From contig CALCKW010000049.1 of the NCBI GenBank assembly GCA_937965695.1, positions 1 through 64,000 on the forward strand: 64,000 bases of DNA, given 5' to 3'. The DNA comes from an uncultured Granulosicoccaceae bacterium (GTDB lineage Bacteria; Pseudomonadota; Gammaproteobacteria; CALCKW01). This document shows, piece by piece, positions 18,183 through 27,457 of the stretch; position 1 is the first letter of the stretch; every line of letters begins with the position of its first letter. A program made the translations under genes and the position numbers. The notes under the pieces are model-generated. The model saw nothing but the letters and a program-made list of their open reading frames with translations. It searched no databases and was not told where the DNA came from.

Positions 18183-18887
18183 CTAGACCGACGCAGTTAA
18201 ACCACCGTCGACACGAATATTCTGGCCCGTGATGTAAGAAGACAAATCAGACGCTAAAAAAGCCACCGTCTCAGAGAGTTCCTCCACACGCGCATAACGC
18301 CCCGCAGGAATTCGAGCGACTCTGTCCGGTTTTTCGGGCAAACTATCGATGAACCCAGGCAGCACATTGTTCATGCGAATACCTTGAGCCGCGTACTCAT
18401 TGCAGAACAGCTTGGTGTAGCCCGCCAACGCTGCTCTAAAGATCGCAGAAGTGGGGAAATCGGCATCGGGCTCGAACGCTGCAAACGTTGAGATATTGAC
18501 GATAGAACCAGACTTTTGAGCCTGCATAATGGGCAATACAAGACGAGTCATGCGAACCACATTCATCATGTAGTAGTCCATCCCCAGATGCCAGTCGTCA
18601 TCACTGATATCCATGACCGCACCTTTTGGCCCGTGCCCGGTGCAGTTAACAACAGCATCGATTCGCGAGAACTTAGTCATCGCCGCTTCTACAAATGCTT
18701 CCAGATCTGCCACCACGAGATTAGAACCCGTAAATCCAAGTCCTCCAAGTTCTTTGCCCAATGCCTCGCCTTTACCCGACGAAGACATAACAGCAACTTC
18801 ATAGCCTTTTTCATGTAATTTTTTAGCAGAATCAGCACCGATGCCGCTGCCACCACCAACGATAAGCGCAACTTTTTTGTCTGTCAT
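18183..18887 (-). CDS. atypical SDR-family oxidoreductase
   Basis: A 234-residue Rossmann protein with the cofactor motif VGGGSGIGADSA near residue 10, NCTGHGPKG near 82 and ISTFA at the usual serine region. Where active SDRs carry YxxxK, this protein reads FRAAL, so both catalytic Tyr and Lys appear replaced. The C-terminal SDLSSYITGQNIRVDGG is normal. It probably still binds NAD(P), but the chemistry may differ or be lost. AAGGA precedes the ATG. It is the last gene of the minus-strand run that begins with hyuA. Confidence 0.78.
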   Translation of the reverse strand: MTDKKVALIVGGGSGIGADSAKKLHEKGYEVAVMSSSGKGEALGKELGGLGFTGSNLVVADLEAFVEAAMTKFSRIDAVVNCTGHGPKGAVMDISDDDWHLGMDYYMMNVVRMTRLVLPIMQAQKSGSIVNISTFAAFEPDADFPTSAIFRAALAGYTKLFCNEYAAQGIRMNNVLPGFIDSLPEKPDRVARIPAGRYARVEELSETVAFLASDLSSYITGQNIRVDGGLTASV

Positions 18888-18919
18888 TTTTAGATCCTTA
18901 GATATTGGGAGTTAGCTCA

Positions 18920-19405
18920 TTATTTCAAATATTTGTTCATCGAAACACTTTTTAGCAGTAACTCTTGCCTCAAAACACTTTTCGACCTCGCGATCACTGA
19001 GTAGCCAGATTTCAAATAAAAACTTTCAGCATTCAACGATGAATCTAGGCTGAGTTGGGTTAAGCCTGCAGCTAAAGCTAAATCCTCTAGATGTGTTAGC
19101 AAAGAACGAGCAATCCCCCTACCCACAAAATCCGGATCGACATAAACGGCTTTGATTTGTTCTTGCGAAATTTCGATGGCCGCAAATCCCGTTATCCGCT
19201 TAGTTTGCCGTTCCTCGGCCACACACATTTTTTCATTTGACTGCATGGCAGCGATATATTGATCTGCACGCTTACCGCTTGTCCAAGCATCAATTTCGGA
19301 GTCCGTGTAATGTGAACAACAGAGGGCATGAACGGAGCGTCGATGCAGGTTGAGAATTTCGTTTGCATCCTTGGCCTGCGCTTCTCTGATTATGCCTCTG
19401 TACAC
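18920..19405 (-). CDS. GNAT-family N-acetyltransferase
   Basis: A 161-residue GNAT protein: IKAVYVDPDFVGRGIARSLLTHLE contains motif A with the acetyl-CoA pyrophosphate loop, followed by LSLDSSLNAESFYLKSGY (motif B). It shares its N-terminal layout (hydrophobic pair, then YTDSEIDAW) with the GNAT at 62759. The start is GTG 19405 with TAGGAC upstream. It lies 19 bp after the uronate-dehydrogenase-like gene and 32 bp before the SDR, so it is probably transcribed with them. The substrate is unknown. Confidence 0.8.
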   Translation of the reverse strand: MYRGIIREAQAKDANEILNLHRRSVHALCCSHYTDSEIDAWTSGKRADQYIAAMQSNEKMCVAEERQTKRITGFAAIEISQEQIKAVYVDPDFVGRGIARSLLTHLEDLALAAGLTQLSLDSSLNAESFYLKSGYSVIARSKSVLRQELLLKSVSMNKYLK

Positions 19406-19424
19406 ACGAAAGTCCTATCGAATG

Positions 19425-20264
19425 CTAATCTACGCTCTTGCTATCATCAACAACATTCATTGTCGCTAGCCCGCTGTTACCTAGAGCCACAGCTGCAAAT
19501 GGACCGCCATGTCGTGTGAACGTTAGATCGTTGAAATCTTGCGCGGGTTCTTCAGCGAGAATTTTCTCGGCATATTGCTCGGCGTTGTCCTTTGGACGAT
19601 AGCCGAGATAACTTGCCTTTGCGTTATCCACTGGAGCACGGTCATTGTTGGAGACCCCGTAAACCACGCTAAATCCTGTGACGGGTGTGTCGATAGCGCG
19701 CTCGACCATGTGAATTAAATCGTCATAGGATAACCATGTGCCCAGTGCTCTTGCATTACTCACTTGCGCGCAAGATAAAATCCGCATACAAACCGACTCT
19801 ACCTGATGCTTATCCCAGTAGAGACTGGCCAAGTCTTCCGCAAAACATTTTGCAAGACCGTAAAACGTATCGGGCCGATGCGGCGCATCTATTCCGATAA
19901 AGTCAGTTTTCGGGTGCATGCCGACCGCGTGAATGGAACTGGCATAGACCACCCTGCGCACACCGTTTTGGTGGGCGGCTTCCCAGACGTTGTACGCACC
20001 GATAATGTTGGGGCCAAGGATTTGATCAAACGGGGCTTCGTCACCCAATGCGCCAAAGTGCACCACCATATCAGCGCCCACCAGCAGAGCTTTAATGTCA
20101 TCAAGCTGCGCAAGATCTGCGCGCTGATACTGCTCGCCGGGGTAGAGTTTTCCAATGTCTTCAACAAGATCTGACGACAATAATTCGTCCGCCAGCTTGC
20201 TGAGGGGTTCACGCAGATAAGAGCCCAGTCGCCCTGCTGCTCCAGTCAAAACAATTTTCTTCAT
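19425..20264 (-). CDS. uronate-dehydrogenase-like NAD-dependent epimerase/dehydratase family protein
   Basis: A 279-residue extended SDR. GAAGRLGSYLREPL binds the cofactor, and YASSIHAVG with YGLAK supplies Ser, Tyr and Lys. The order HPKTDFIGIDAPHRPDTFYGLAKCFAEDLA resembles uronate dehydrogenase, which oxidises hexuronates to aldarolactones, but related proteins act on other sugars. The chosen start is ATG 20264, preceded by AGGGGTGG; an upstream GTG would overlap that ribosome site. It lies 28 bp after the aminotransferase stop in the long minus-strand run. Confidence 0.78.
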   Translation of the reverse strand: MKKIVLTGAAGRLGSYLREPLSKLADELLSSDLVEDIGKLYPGEQYQRADLAQLDDIKALLVGADMVVHFGALGDEAPFDQILGPNIIGAYNVWEAAHQNGVRRVVYASSIHAVGMHPKTDFIGIDAPHRPDTFYGLAKCFAEDLASLYWDKHQVESVCMRILSCAQVSNARALGTWLSYDDLIHMVERAIDTPVTGFSVVYGVSNNDRAPVDNAKASYLGYRPKDNAEQYAEKILAEEPAQDFNDLTFTRHGGPFAAVALGNSGLATMNVVDDSKSVD

Positions 20265-20291
20265 GCTAAAAACCACCCCTTGGCAGTGAAT

Positions 20292-21500
20292 TTAAGTGCT
20301 AACAAGTGCAGTGACACATTGTTCGATTCGGTCCATCGCGCGCTTGAGTTGCTCCTCAGAGGCGGCGGTGGTTATTCGGAAAAATGGCGACAACCCATAA
20401 GTGCTGCCTGGCACGGTGGCTACTTTGCCTTGGTTGAGTAGGTACTGGCAAAAAGCGTTATCGTCTGGGATACGTTCACCCGCTGGCGTTCGACTACCCA
20501 TCAGTGCCTCACAACCGATCAGCGCGTAAAAAGCCCCCGCAGGTGGGTCAAGCGTCAGCCCAGGAATAGCGGCCACCCGTTGAACAATCAAATTGCGGCG
20601 CTGCTCACAGGCAGCACGGAATCGACGGACTTCGTCTTGCGGGCCATTTAACGCTGCGGCCGCGGCGGCTTGTGCTATCGAGCAAGCGCCAGAGCTTATT
20701 TGCGACTGCACTTTAGTCATCGCAGCGATAAGTTTTTGCGGTCCTGCGCAATAACCAATGCGCCAACCCGTCATGGCATAGGCTTTTGACACCCCATTGA
20801 CCACTAAGGTTTGATCACGCAACTGAGGACAACTTGCGGCAAACGAGACAAAGTTTGCTCCGTCAAAGAGTATGTGCTCGTAAATCTCGTCGCTCATGAG
20901 CAGAACGTGCGGGTGACGTGCCAACACTTCACCTAAAGCTTGCAGTTCTTCCGTTGAGTAGACGGCACCCGCTGGATTAGAAGGTGCATTGAGTAATACC
21001 CAACGGGTTTTTGGTGTTATCGCCGCCTCTAACACCGCTGGGGTCAATTTAAATTTGTTGCTGGCCTTACAGGCTAAAAATTTCGGTTGAGCTCCCAGTA
21101 CTAGGCAAATATTTTTATAAGAATCAAAAAATGGTGCACAGAGAAGTACTTCTTGTTCAGGCTCTAGGGTTGCCATAAAAGCGGCGAATATGACTTGTTT
21201 GGCCCCATTTGAAACAAACACCTCCGCTTGAGAATAATCGAGCTGATTCTCCCGCTTGAGTTTTCCCACGATTGCGTCTTTCAGCTCAGCGGTTCCATCG
21301 GTGGGTGGGTACTTGGTCTGTCCACTCAATGCAGCTTGGTGCGCTGCTTCAATGATATGTTTTGGTGTTTGAAAGTCTGGCTCACCTAGACCTAGGTCGA
21401 TCACGTCTTCACCCGCGGCAACCAGTGATTTGGCCAGCTGGCTCACTGCCGCTGACGCAGAGGGCTTAACCGGGGTTAAGCGCGAAGACGCGTAATTCAT
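20292..21500 (-). CDS. class I aminotransferase (aspartate aminotransferase-like)
   Basis: A 402-residue PLP enzyme of fold type I. LGLGEPDFQTP lies near residue 38, NAPSNPAGAVYS near 172, SDEIYEHILFDG near 205, and VNGVSKAYAMTGWRIGY carries the PLP lysine near 240. It is close to the aspartate/prephenate aminotransferase group (AspC of the 1-gamma type). In this operon it probably transfers nitrogen to or from a 2-oxoacid linked to the HpaI aldolase. The start overlaps the aldolase stop. Confidence 0.88.
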   Translation of the reverse strand: MNYASSRLTPVKPSASAAVSQLAKSLVAAGEDVIDLGLGEPDFQTPKHIIEAAHQAALSGQTKYPPTDGTAELKDAIVGKLKRENQLDYSQAEVFVSNGAKQVIFAAFMATLEPEQEVLLCAPFFDSYKNICLVLGAQPKFLACKASNKFKLTPAVLEAAITPKTRWVLLNAPSNPAGAVYSTEELQALGEVLARHPHVLLMSDEIYEHILFDGANFVSFAASCPQLRDQTLVVNGVSKAYAMTGWRIGYCAGPQKLIAAMTKVQSQISSGACSIAQAAAAAALNGPQDEVRRFRAACEQRRNLIVQRVAAIPGLTLDPPAGAFYALIGCEALMGSRTPAGERIPDDNAFCQYLLNQGKVATVPGSTYGLSPFFRITTAASEEQLKRAMDRIEQCVTALVST

Positions 21501-22270
21501 TCACAGTCTCGCTTGACGGATGCGAGCAAGCTATCCGCACCTTTTGCCAAAATTGATGCATCAGAGCCGCAGGCAACAAAGCTGAAACCTCGCTTGAGCA
21601 AATCTGCTGCAAAGGCTGGGTCCAGTACTAGAGTCCCGACAGGCACACCAGCTGCGATCAATTTTTCTGCGACAGGCAAGATCAGTTCCCAAACTCGGGT
21701 ATCCATGGGTTTGCCAAGCAATCCTATATCCGCGGCAATATCAGCCGGACCAAAAAATATCCCACTGACGCCATCGACCGCGGCGATATCCTCGGCTTGT
21801 GCAACTGCCGCTGCTGTTTCTAGTTGCAATAATACGGTGGTTTGCTTTTCTATTTCTTGAAAATAGTCGCTACAACGGCCAAAGGCATTGGCGCGTGTTG
21901 ATCCACTGACACCGCGAATTCCCAGCGGCGGGTAGCGGGTACTTGCCACCGCTAGCTGCGCTTCTTCCACAGATTGAATCATCGGAAACAGCAAACCCGG
22001 TGCACCTAGGTCTAACAACCGTTTCACCAAAATGGGGTCGTTCCACTCGGGTCGTACGATGGCAGTTGTAGGACTAGCGGCAAACACTTGGAGTTGACCC
22101 AAGATACTGGATAGATCATTGGGAGAGTGCTCCATGTCCACCAGCACCCAGTCATAACCCGCGGGCGCCACCACGTCTGCGGCGAAATTACTGGTCAAAC
22201 TCACCCATAAGCCTATTTGCTTTTGTCCTTTTGCAATCGCTTGCGTGAATGGGTTTTCTTTGAGCTTCAT
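21497..22270 (-). CDS. HpcH/HpaI-family aldolase
   Basis: A 257-residue class II (metal-dependent) pyruvate aldolase-type protein. LVDMEHSPND, the arginine in IVRPEWND, LFPMIQSVEEA and the metal ligands around LQLETAAAV and IFFGPADIAADIG match 2,4-dihydroxyhept-2-ene-1,7-dioate aldolase and 2-keto-3-deoxy-L-rhamnonate aldolase. The reaction would split or form a 2-keto-4-hydroxyacid to or from pyruvate plus an aldehyde. Start and stop both overlap neighbouring genes, so it is translationally coupled to the oxidase and the aminotransferase. Confidence 0.88.
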   Translation of the reverse strand: MKLKENPFTQAIAKGQKQIGLWVSLTSNFAADVVAPAGYDWVLVDMEHSPNDLSSILGQLQVFAASPTTAIVRPEWNDPILVKRLLDLGAPGLLFPMIQSVEEAQLAVASTRYPPLGIRGVSGSTRANAFGRCSDYFQEIEKQTTVLLQLETAAAVAQAEDIAAVDGVSGIFFGPADIAADIGLLGKPMDTRVWELILPVAEKLIAAGVPVGTLVLDPAFAADLLKRGFSFVACGSDASILAKGADSLLASVKRDCE

Positions 22271-23487
22271 ATGACCGCCTTCTCGATGTACTTTTCACCT
22301 TTTGCGATACGCTCATAGTTAAACGGGCTCAAATCCAGTTCGCGATATTGGCCGTAAGTTATCAACTCGGCTGTACCACGCCCCATGGCGGGAGACTGTT
22401 GAAAGCCATGGCCGGAGAAGCCGTTGACGAAGAGAAAGTTCTCCACTTCTGTGTGTGGGCCAAGAATCGCGTTTTGATCAAAAGTATTGAACGCATAATG
22501 ACCTGCCCAGCTATTGATGAGCTTTATCGCTTCGAACTGTGGAATACGATTGGCAATGATCGGCCAGACTTTCTCTTCCCACAAAGTATGGTCCTGCTCA
22601 AAATCGTCATAGTCCACAGCGGGGTCCTCATTGGGTGGGCAACCCGCCAGGTAATAGGTGCCATCTGTGCGCATGTGCACACCTGTGGGGTCTATGGTCA
22701 ACGGCAAGTCACGATCAAGCGGCTTGGCGGCATCAAAGATGAAGGTATAGCGTTTGCGCGGCTCTACTGGCAACTCAATACCCGCCATACGAGACGTCAA
22801 GACTGCTCGCGGACCAGAGGCGTTCACAACCGTGCCACAACTGATCACTTCGCCGGACTTTAAAGTAACGCTTTCAACTTTATTGCCTGCCCCGTTGCGT
22901 GTCATCGCAACAACTTCATTGGCAAGATATTCAACGCCCTTTTCGCGGGCGGATCGCTTCCACCAGTCGAAGACGGTGTTTCCGTCGAAATAACCTTCGT
23001 CCACCAAGTTGTGGCTGGCAGCGACAATATCGTCAACCTTGTAAAATGGATAATCGCGAGCGATATCTTCAGGACTGAGAATTTTGGTGCCGGCACCACA
23101 GGCTGCTTGCACTTTTTGACTTTCAGCTAGTACATCAGCAAAAGCTTGATTATCGGCCAAGTACATATAACCGTAGCTTTGAATAGACAAATGTGGCACA
23201 CGCGGATCACTGCCCATGTACTCGTGGAAATTTTTAACAAACTCTGCAGCAAACTGGGAGACACGCACGTTGATCTCACGAGAGAATTGCTGTCGCATAC
23301 AGCTATTCGTGTGTGCAGTGGAGCTGTTTTCGTAGGTGGTGTCGCGTTCCACGACCAATACGGAGCCGTTGAAGTCAGGGTTGTTGGCGAGAAACCACGC
23401 CACCGACGAGCCAAACATGGCTCCGCCGACAATGACAACATCATAGCTCGATTTCATCGGGCTGCTCACTATAGCTTTTGCGTTCAT
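22267..23487 (-). CDS. FAD-dependent oxidoreductase, DAO (sarcosine/D-amino-acid oxidase) family
   Basis: A 406-residue flavoprotein. The dinucleotide-binding VVIVGGAMFGSSVAWFLANN lies near residue 18, VVERD closes the Rossmann fold, and FLFVNGFSGHGFQQSPAMGRGTAELI is the C-terminal FAD signature. The family oxidises secondary or primary amines such as sarcosine, dimethylglycine or D-amino acids. Directly after hyuAB it could oxidise an N-alkyl amino acid released by lactam or hydantoin opening; this is inference. The start ATG overlaps the hyuB stop. Confidence 0.88.
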   Translation of the reverse strand: MNAKAIVSSPMKSSYDVVIVGGAMFGSSVAWFLANNPDFNGSVLVVERDTTYENSSTAHTNSCMRQQFSREINVRVSQFAAEFVKNFHEYMGSDPRVPHLSIQSYGYMYLADNQAFADVLAESQKVQAACGAGTKILSPEDIARDYPFYKVDDIVAASHNLVDEGYFDGNTVFDWWKRSAREKGVEYLANEVVAMTRNGAGNKVESVTLKSGEVISCGTVVNASGPRAVLTSRMAGIELPVEPRKRYTFIFDAAKPLDRDLPLTIDPTGVHMRTDGTYYLAGCPPNEDPAVDYDDFEQDHTLWEEKVWPIIANRIPQFEAIKLINSWAGHYAFNTFDQNAILGPHTEVENFLFVNGFSGHGFQQSPAMGRGTAELITYGQYRELDLSPFNYERIAKGEKYIEKAVI

Positions 23488-25196
23488 CAGTGGGATTCTC
23501 CATTTTCAACGGCTTTCATGACTCGGCTGATCTCACTCTCTGGCAGACCATAGGTATCCCTCGCGACCTCGGCTGATATGTACCCGCGGCTTAAATCTCG
23601 GCAGACGAGTGCGGGGTCTCGATCGCGGGCCTCACCGTAACCGGCGCCACCGGGAAAAGCCAATTTAACGCGCCGACCGTGCGCGACAAACTGTTTGCCC
23701 TTGCCTTGCATGACGCTGCCATCGTCTTGTGAAATGGTTGTAGCTGCTCCGTTTTCACCGCCTTGCCGACCTCGCGCGGGGTGATCCACACGGTCAAACA
23801 TCGCCGAGAAATAGAACTCATGTCCCTCGACTGCACCGACTTCCATATACTGTCCTAGACCGCCCCTCTGCTTGCCCGCCCCGCCGCTGTCTGAGCGCAG
23901 TTCTTTACGCCATATGATGACAGGCCCCGTGTGTTCCGTGGCCTCTACTGGCATGGTCATGACACCCGACGGAAAAGCTGTGGCACTTAAACCATCTGCT
24001 GCCGGTCGTGCGCCTGAGCCACCGGAGTTAAACGTCAAGACTTCCGACCGTACTGCATTCGCGGGCGCTTTTTGGTCGGTGCGTGGCTGTAATGAAACTT
24101 GGAAGTTACACAAAGTTCCAGCACCCTCAGCAGGTACCGTCGCTGGAAGAATTTTGTCCAGTGCATCGTAAACGGTGTCAGGCACCATATGGCCGATAAC
24201 ATGGCGCAGGGCGACAGGTGCGGGGTGCAGCGCATTGACGATACTGTTGTCTGGAGCGACAACTTCAAACGGTGCCAGAGATGCAGCATTGTTAGGGATC
24301 TCCGGGGCGATAGCACACTTGAGTGCGTAACAGGCATAGGCTTTGGTGTAGACCAACGGCACGTTTATACCTTTTTTGTCGAGACCTGAGCTGCCGTCAA
24401 AGTCACAGACAATGCGGTCTTCTTGAATATCGAGCTTTACTTTTAAATCAATGGGTTTGCTGTAGCCATCGATACGCATCTCGCCACTGGCCTGTTTGCG
24501 CGGCAGCGCGGCGATGCGTTCCAAGGTGGCACGCCGAGAGTTATCCAAGATAAACGTGCCAATCGTGTCGAGATCAGTCTGTGCAAACTCTTGCAACATT
24601 TCAAGCAGGCGGCGGTGCCCTATTTCATTGCAACTGGCCAGTGCGTATATGTCACCCACCAGTTGATCGGGTTCACGCACATTGCCGCGCACCAGAGACA
24701 ACAAGGTTTTATCAACAATGCCCTTGTCCGCAAACTTCATGATGGGTATATACAGCCCTTCTTCATAAACGGAGTTTGCGTCTGCGCCAAAACCGCGACC
24801 ACCAATGTCGACCACATGTGCGGTACAGGCAAAAAATCCAACATGCTTACCTTGATAAAACGTCGGACTAACAACAGTGATATCGTGCAGATGGCCCGTG
24901 CCTTCCCAAGGATCATTAGTGATGTAGACATCGTCTTCAAAAATGTTGTCGACACCGATTCGACGAATAAAATGGCCAACTGCATCAGCCATGGCGTTAA
25001 CGTGTCCAGGTGTTCCGGTAACCGCCTGTGCCAACATTTGGCCAGCGGTGTCGTAGACACCCGCAGAGAGATCCCCTGCTTCACGTACTGACGTAGAAAA
25101 CGCCGTTCGCACTAGCACCTGCGCCTGCTCTTCCACCACAGAAATCAACCGATTCCACATCACTTGATGTAGCACTGCTTGTTGAGATTGTTTCAT
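23487..25196 (-). CDS. hyuB: hydantoinase/oxoprolinase B-family subunit
   Basis: A 569-residue HyuB protein. It opens with the family's RLISVVEEQAQVLVRTAFSTSVREAGDLS, and DPWEGTGHLHDITVVSPTFY, FDGSSGLD and GGLGQYMEVG are recognisable. HyuA and HyuB form an ATP-dependent complex that opens cyclic amides such as N-methylhydantoin or 5-oxoproline, or carboxylates ketones in the related acetone carboxylases. It overlaps hyuA by 4 bp and the oxidase gene by one base. No third (gamma) acetone-carboxylase subunit is present, which favours a hydantoinase/oxoprolinase-type role. Confidence 0.9.
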   Translation of the reverse strand: MKQSQQAVLHQVMWNRLISVVEEQAQVLVRTAFSTSVREAGDLSAGVYDTAGQMLAQAVTGTPGHVNAMADAVGHFIRRIGVDNIFEDDVYITNDPWEGTGHLHDITVVSPTFYQGKHVGFFACTAHVVDIGGRGFGADANSVYEEGLYIPIMKFADKGIVDKTLLSLVRGNVREPDQLVGDIYALASCNEIGHRRLLEMLQEFAQTDLDTIGTFILDNSRRATLERIAALPRKQASGEMRIDGYSKPIDLKVKLDIQEDRIVCDFDGSSGLDKKGINVPLVYTKAYACYALKCAIAPEIPNNAASLAPFEVVAPDNSIVNALHPAPVALRHVIGHMVPDTVYDALDKILPATVPAEGAGTLCNFQVSLQPRTDQKAPANAVRSEVLTFNSGGSGARPAADGLSATAFPSGVMTMPVEATEHTGPVIIWRKELRSDSGGAGKQRGGLGQYMEVGAVEGHEFYFSAMFDRVDHPARGRQGGENGAATTISQDDGSVMQGKGKQFVAHGRRVKLAFPGGAGYGEARDRDPALVCRDLSRGYISAEVARDTYGLPESEISRVMKAVENGESH

Positions 25197-27334
25197 GTGC
25201 TTGCTCCCAATTGGGCCGAGTCAGTGGTGGCAGTTTGCTCTTGCAGCGTAATATCGATACAACCATCACTTTGTAATTGCGCAGCTCGGCTGGCAGGTAA
25301 AATAATAGTCGTTTCATCCTCAGTGATCACCGCAGGACCAATGACCGTCTGGCCCGGCTCAATGTTGTCTCGCAGTACAACAGCGGCGTTTTGCTGTTGG
25401 CCCAAAGCCGCATCAAATACCGGGCGATGACCCGCTACCGGTGCAGAATCACCTTCAATCACCGGCGCCAATGGACTCACTTGGGCTGCAGGTGTTGTGG
25501 CGTTGACCGACCATACGGTTATCTCGATATCCATTCCATCCACCGGTCGACCAAAGAGAGCGGTGTAATCCCGCTCAAACAGATCGCTGTAGGTTTGCGG
25601 ATCGGGGTTACGTGCTTGCTCGGCACTCAGCACCACAGGGATCTCCCACCCTTGGCCCGTGTAACGCATATACACTTTGAACTCGTGTTCTATGTCAGAG
25701 GTGGCATCGCAACCGAGTACAAAACGGGTTGATTCTGTTTCAAGCTCACCCAACAAATGACGGATATGGTCGGCATCAAACGCCGACAATCGCATATAAA
25801 CACTGCGGTTTGCTTCAAAGCTCGAGGGGGCACGCAAAAAGCCAATAGCTGACCCCACCCCAGCACCCGAAGGCACAAGCAGTCGGTCAACACCCAGCTT
25901 TTCGCACAGGCGCGCAGCGTGTAGCGGTGCCGCCCCGCCAAACGCGATCATGGTGTACTCAGACAAGTCTTCGCCATTTTCCACGGCGTGTACCCGAGCA
26001 GCATTCGCCATGTTTTCGTCAACAACCTCTGACAATCCATACGCTGCTGTCAGGGAATCCATCTCTAGCGGCTCACCTAGACTGGCGAGCACGTCAGCGG
26101 ATTGATCAGCTTGCAGTTTAATGGTTCCACCGGCAAAATTATCTGGGTCAAGCTTGCCAAGCACAAGATCTGCATCAGTGACTGCAGCACGATCTCCACC
26201 TCGCCCATAACAAGCGGGACCAGGTTCAGAACCGGCCGACTCGGGGCCCACGCGTATTTGGCGCATGGCATCCACGTGGGCAAGCGAGCCACCGCCGGCT
26301 CCGATCTCGACCATATCAATAACGGGAATCGAGATAGGCATGCCAGAACCTTTCTTGAATCGGTAACTACGGGCAACTTCAAAGACGCGACTGGTTTTAG
26401 GGCTTTGGTTTTTGATTAAACAAATTTTTGCAGTAGTGCCACCCATGTCAAATGAGAGCACTTTATCTAAACCGTAGCGTGCTGCAATATGCGCTGCGAA
26501 TACAGCACCACCTGCGGGGCCGGATTCAACCAAACGAACGGGGAACTCAGCAGCGTCTTCCAACGAGATGATCCCGCCACCGGAATGCATCAAAAAGATT
26601 TTGCAGCCCACGCCTTCTTCGGCTAAACGACCCGCAAGGCGACCCAAGTAACTTTTCATCAGCGGTTTTATATAGGCGTTGGCGACTACTGTGTTGAAGC
26701 GCTCGTATTCGCGCATCTGCGGAGACACTTCACTGGATAGCGACACCATTGCCGTCGGGAAGCGTTCGGCCAGTACCTCGCGCACCAGCTGCTCGTGATT
26801 TCCGTTGATGTAGGAGTGCAATAGCCCAACCGCGATACTCTGGTAACCCGCTGCTTTTAGTCGGTCAACGAGTACTTCTACATCCGCGCGCTGGAGTTCA
26901 ATCAGTACTTCACCGCTGGCGGCTATTCGCTCTTCCAGTGTGTAACGGCACTGTCGAGGCAACAAGGGTTCTGGCAGTTGGAGGTTGAGGTCATATTGTT
27001 CGAAGCGCGATTCCGTGCGCATCTCAATAACGTCACGAAAACCCTGCGTGGTGATCAGCGCAGTCTTTGCACCCCGTCGCTCGATCAGTGCATTGGTGGC
27101 GAGTGTGGTGCCATGGATGATGCGATCGATGTTGGCAGGGACAATACCCGCTCGGTCACACACTTGTAGCATGCCATCAACAATTGCGTCTTCCGGCGCT
27201 GCGTAGGTGGTGAGTACTTTGGTTGAAAACTGTTTTTCACCCACCTCGAGCACCACATCAGTGAATGTACCGCCAATATCGACGCCTAACCGAATCGAAG
27301 TGTCTTGATTCACAGCTTTACCCACGTTAAACAA
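25193..27334 (-). CDS. hyuA: hydantoinase/oxoprolinase A-family subunit
   Basis: A 713-residue ATP-binding subunit. LGVDIGGTFTDVVLEVG near residue 16 is the phosphate-1 loop of the ASKHA fold, HGTTLATNALIERRGAKTALITT follows, and SFDMGGTTAKICLI and EIGAGGGSLAHVD are typical. It uses ATP to drive cyclic-amide opening with HyuB. The N-terminus is uncertain: the longest frame starts at TTG 27334, with GTG codons a few residues later and no strong ribosome site for any. The 123-bp gap upstream contains a hexanucleotide repeat, and an EamA permease gene lies on the same strand before it. Confidence 0.9.
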   Translation of the reverse strand: MFNVGKAVNQDTSIRLGVDIGGTFTDVVLEVGEKQFSTKVLTTYAAPEDAIVDGMLQVCDRAGIVPANIDRIIHGTTLATNALIERRGAKTALITTQGFRDVIEMRTESRFEQYDLNLQLPEPLLPRQCRYTLEERIAASGEVLIELQRADVEVLVDRLKAAGYQSIAVGLLHSYINGNHEQLVREVLAERFPTAMVSLSSEVSPQMREYERFNTVVANAYIKPLMKSYLGRLAGRLAEEGVGCKIFLMHSGGGIISLEDAAEFPVRLVESGPAGGAVFAAHIAARYGLDKVLSFDMGGTTAKICLIKNQSPKTSRVFEVARSYRFKKGSGMPISIPVIDMVEIGAGGGSLAHVDAMRQIRVGPESAGSEPGPACYGRGGDRAAVTDADLVLGKLDPDNFAGGTIKLQADQSADVLASLGEPLEMDSLTAAYGLSEVVDENMANAARVHAVENGEDLSEYTMIAFGGAAPLHAARLCEKLGVDRLLVPSGAGVGSAIGFLRAPSSFEANRSVYMRLSAFDADHIRHLLGELETESTRFVLGCDATSDIEHEFKVYMRYTGQGWEIPVVLSAEQARNPDPQTYSDLFERDYTALFGRPVDGMDIEITVWSVNATTPAAQVSPLAPVIEGDSAPVAGHRPVFDAALGQQQNAAVVLRDNIEPGQTVIGPAVITEDETTIILPASRAAQLQSDGCIDITLQEQTATTDSAQLGAST

Positions 27335-27423
27335 TTAGTTGGCTCTACAATACTCAAGCGATTGAATAATATCTAATTATAGTTTTTTATTGATAGGATA
27401 ATTTTTTGCTATCGAATCACAGA

Positions 27424-27453
27424 CACAAACACAAACACAAACACAAACACAAA
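27424..27453. repeat. CACAAA hexanucleotide tandem repeat (5 perfect units)
   Basis: Five head-to-tail CACAAA units, flanked by partial units on both sides. It lies between the EamA stop codon (27458) and the hyuA start, about 90-120 bp upstream of the latter. Short repeats like this can change copy number by slippage. Confidence 0.9.
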
Positions 27454-27457
27454 CAAC

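Noticed and set aside
23487..27334. HyuAB as acetone carboxylase subunits
   Set aside because: Acetone carboxylase needs a third small subunit next to the two large ones, and none is present; the adjacent genes favour a hydantoinase/oxoprolinase-type role.
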